Origin: Rhodobacteraceae bacterium HLUCCA12
GTDB lineage: Bacteria; Pseudomonadota; Alphaproteobacteria; Rhodobacterales; Rhodobacteraceae
DNA: 64,000 bases
Direction: 5' to 3'
NCBI GenBank assembly: GCA_001314715.1
Contig: LJSV01000002.1
Location: forward strand, 124,001-188,000
Shown here in pieces: positions 63,158 through 64,000 of this stretch. Numbering within the stretch: the stretch's first letter is position 1; each line of letters opens with the position of its first letter. A program made the position numbers and the translations under genes. The notes under the pieces were generated by a model. It was not told the DNA's origin, made no database searches, and saw only the letters and a program-made list of their open reading frames with translations.

Positions 63158-64000
63158 ATGCCCGCGCCAGAGACGCTTGATCAGATCACCCGCCGCTTCG
63201 GCTATCTCGAAGCCCTTCTGACCGAAGGGGCCGACCCCGCGCAATTGCCCGCGATCGCGCGCGAGTATGATCAGCTCAAACCCGTGGTCGCGGCGATTGC
63301 GGACTGGCGCGCGGCGCTGGCCCAGCGCGACGAGGCCCGCGCCCTGTGCGCCGACCCCGAAATGCGCGCCCTGGCAGAGGACGAGCTGGCGCGCCTGGAG
63401 GCCCAGATCCCCGATCTGGAACACCGGCTCAAGCTGGCGCTGCTGCCCCATGACGCCGCCGACGACCGCCCCGCCATCATCGAGATCCGTCCGGGCACCG
63501 GCGGCGAGGAGGCCGCGCTGTTCGCGGCCGACCTGATGCGGATTTATCAGCGATACGCTGATTCGCGGGGCTGGCGCTGCGATCTGATCAGCCTGAGCGA
63601 GACCGAACTGGGCGGCGTGCGCGATGCGGTCATGCGAATCGGCGGCGAGGGGGTCTTTGCCCGGCTCAAGTTCGAATCGGGCGTGCACCGGGTGCAGCGC
63701 GTGCCGGTGACGGAATCGGGCGGGCGGATCCACACATCCGCCGCAACCGTCGCCGTTCTGCCCGAGGCCGCCGAGGTCGATCTGACCATCGACGAGGCCG
63801 ATCTGCGCATCGACACCTATCGCTCGTCCGGGGCAGGCGGGCAGCATGTCAACACGACCGATTCGGCGGTGCGGATCACCCATGTTCCGACCGGGATCGT
63901 GGTCACCTCATCCGAAAAATCGCAGCATCAGAACCGACGCCTCGCGCTGGAAGTTCTGCGCGCGCGCCTGTTCGATCTCGAGCGGCGCAAACAGGATGAA
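63158..64000 (+). CDS. prfA: Peptide chain release factor 1, N-terminal part (cut by window edge)
   Basis: RF1 reads UAA and UAG stop codons and triggers peptide release. The visible part covers the N-terminal helical domain ([16 protein letters not shown]), the codon-recognition region ([19 protein letters not shown] is the typical tract after it) and the GGQ catalytic loop in [18 protein letters not shown] near residue 230. I take the ATG at 63158, which aligns with other RF1 N-termini; an ATG at 63149 is also possible. The C-terminal part lies beyond the window. It follows glyS with a 100-bp gap. Confidence 0.95.
   Translation, partial: MPAPETLDQITRRFGYLEALLTEGADPAQLPAIAREYDQLKPVVAAIADWRAALAQRDEARALCADPEMRALAEDELARLEAQIPDLEHRLKLALLPHDAADDRPAIIEIRPGTGGEEAALFAADLMRIYQRYADSRGWRCDLISLSETELGGVRDAVMRIGGEGVFARLKFESGVHRVQRVPVTESGGRIHTSAATVAVLPEAAEVDLTIDEADLRIDTYRSSGAGGQHVNTTDSAVRITHVPTGIVVTSSEKSQHQNRRLALEVLRARLFDLERRKQDE

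Noticed and set aside
1-64000. tRNA, rRNA, CRISPR, insertion sequence or prophage
   Set aside because: I found no cloverleaf-like segment, no regularly spaced repeats, no transposase or integrase motif in any intergenic gap.

Overview
This window is GC-rich chromosomal DNA from an alphaproteobacterium, almost certainly a Rhodobacterales (Rhodobacter/Roseobacter-type) genome. The signs are the split cytochrome aa3 cluster (coxB-ctaB-ctaF-ctaG-coxC-surf1-thrC-M16 peptidase) without coxA, a divergent Lrp-type putR beside a putA lacking its own DNA-binding domain, glyQ and glyS separated by a small membrane-protein gene, a SAM-II riboswitch ahead of metZ, and a class-3 asparaginase. I see no transposase, integrase, phage module, CRISPR array, tRNA or rRNA. 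It reads as core chromosome with about 57 densely packed genes, two of them cut by the window ends (lepB at the left, prfA at the right).

Layout. 0-10 kb: lepB, the CoA-transferase pair scoA/scoB, a phospholipase-D-type lipoprotein, topA, dprA, a small membrane protein and tldD. 10-19 kb: aa3 oxidase subunits II and III with their assembly factors, thrC, a zinc peptidase, a GNAT and a GlcD-type FAD oxidase; a good FNR-type box lies between tldD and coxB. 19-31 kb: flavin reductase, GNAT, ptsP, lysC, a DUF1178 protein, putR/putA, a GlsB-type protein, rlmN and an IalB-type secreted protein. 31-42 kb: asparaginase, GMC oxidoreductase, nadE, then a tight run SPOR lipoprotein-dacC-tmk-holB-tatD-MBL hydrolase-AEC transporter. 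42-48 kb: an unusual MurA-family enzyme, a secreted hypothetical and an AlkB-type hydroxylase (all minus strand), then ftsY, an MgtC protein and an EamA permease. 48-57 kb: sat-cysC fusion, yciB, a glutathione transferase, a secreted hypothetical, metZ under a SAM-II riboswitch, folE2, a PfkB kinase and trkH. 57-64 kb: a SPOR/peptidoglycan-binding/trypsin-fold protein, glyQ, a small membrane protein, glyS and prfA.

How the genes work together. Terminal respiration (coxB, coxC, ctaB, ctaF, ctaG, surf1) forms one assembly cluster. Cell-envelope work is spread over the SPOR lipoprotein, dacC, the MurA-like enzyme, the SPOR/PG-binding pseudoprotease and yciB. Sulfur and methionine metabolism is represented by sat-cysC, metZ and thrC/lysC. 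Proline use is handled by putR/putA. DNA and translation housekeeping includes topA, dprA, holB, tmk, rlmN, glyQS, prfA and ftsY.

The least expected signals are these. A trypsin-like domain has all three catalytic positions replaced. A MurA-family enzyme carries Asp at the catalytic Cys position. A near-perfect sigma-54 -24/-12 element points antisense into ptsP, the gene for the nitrogen PTS enzyme I. A low-GC patch sits inside glyS. A family-wide repeat element is present in two full copies and one relic.
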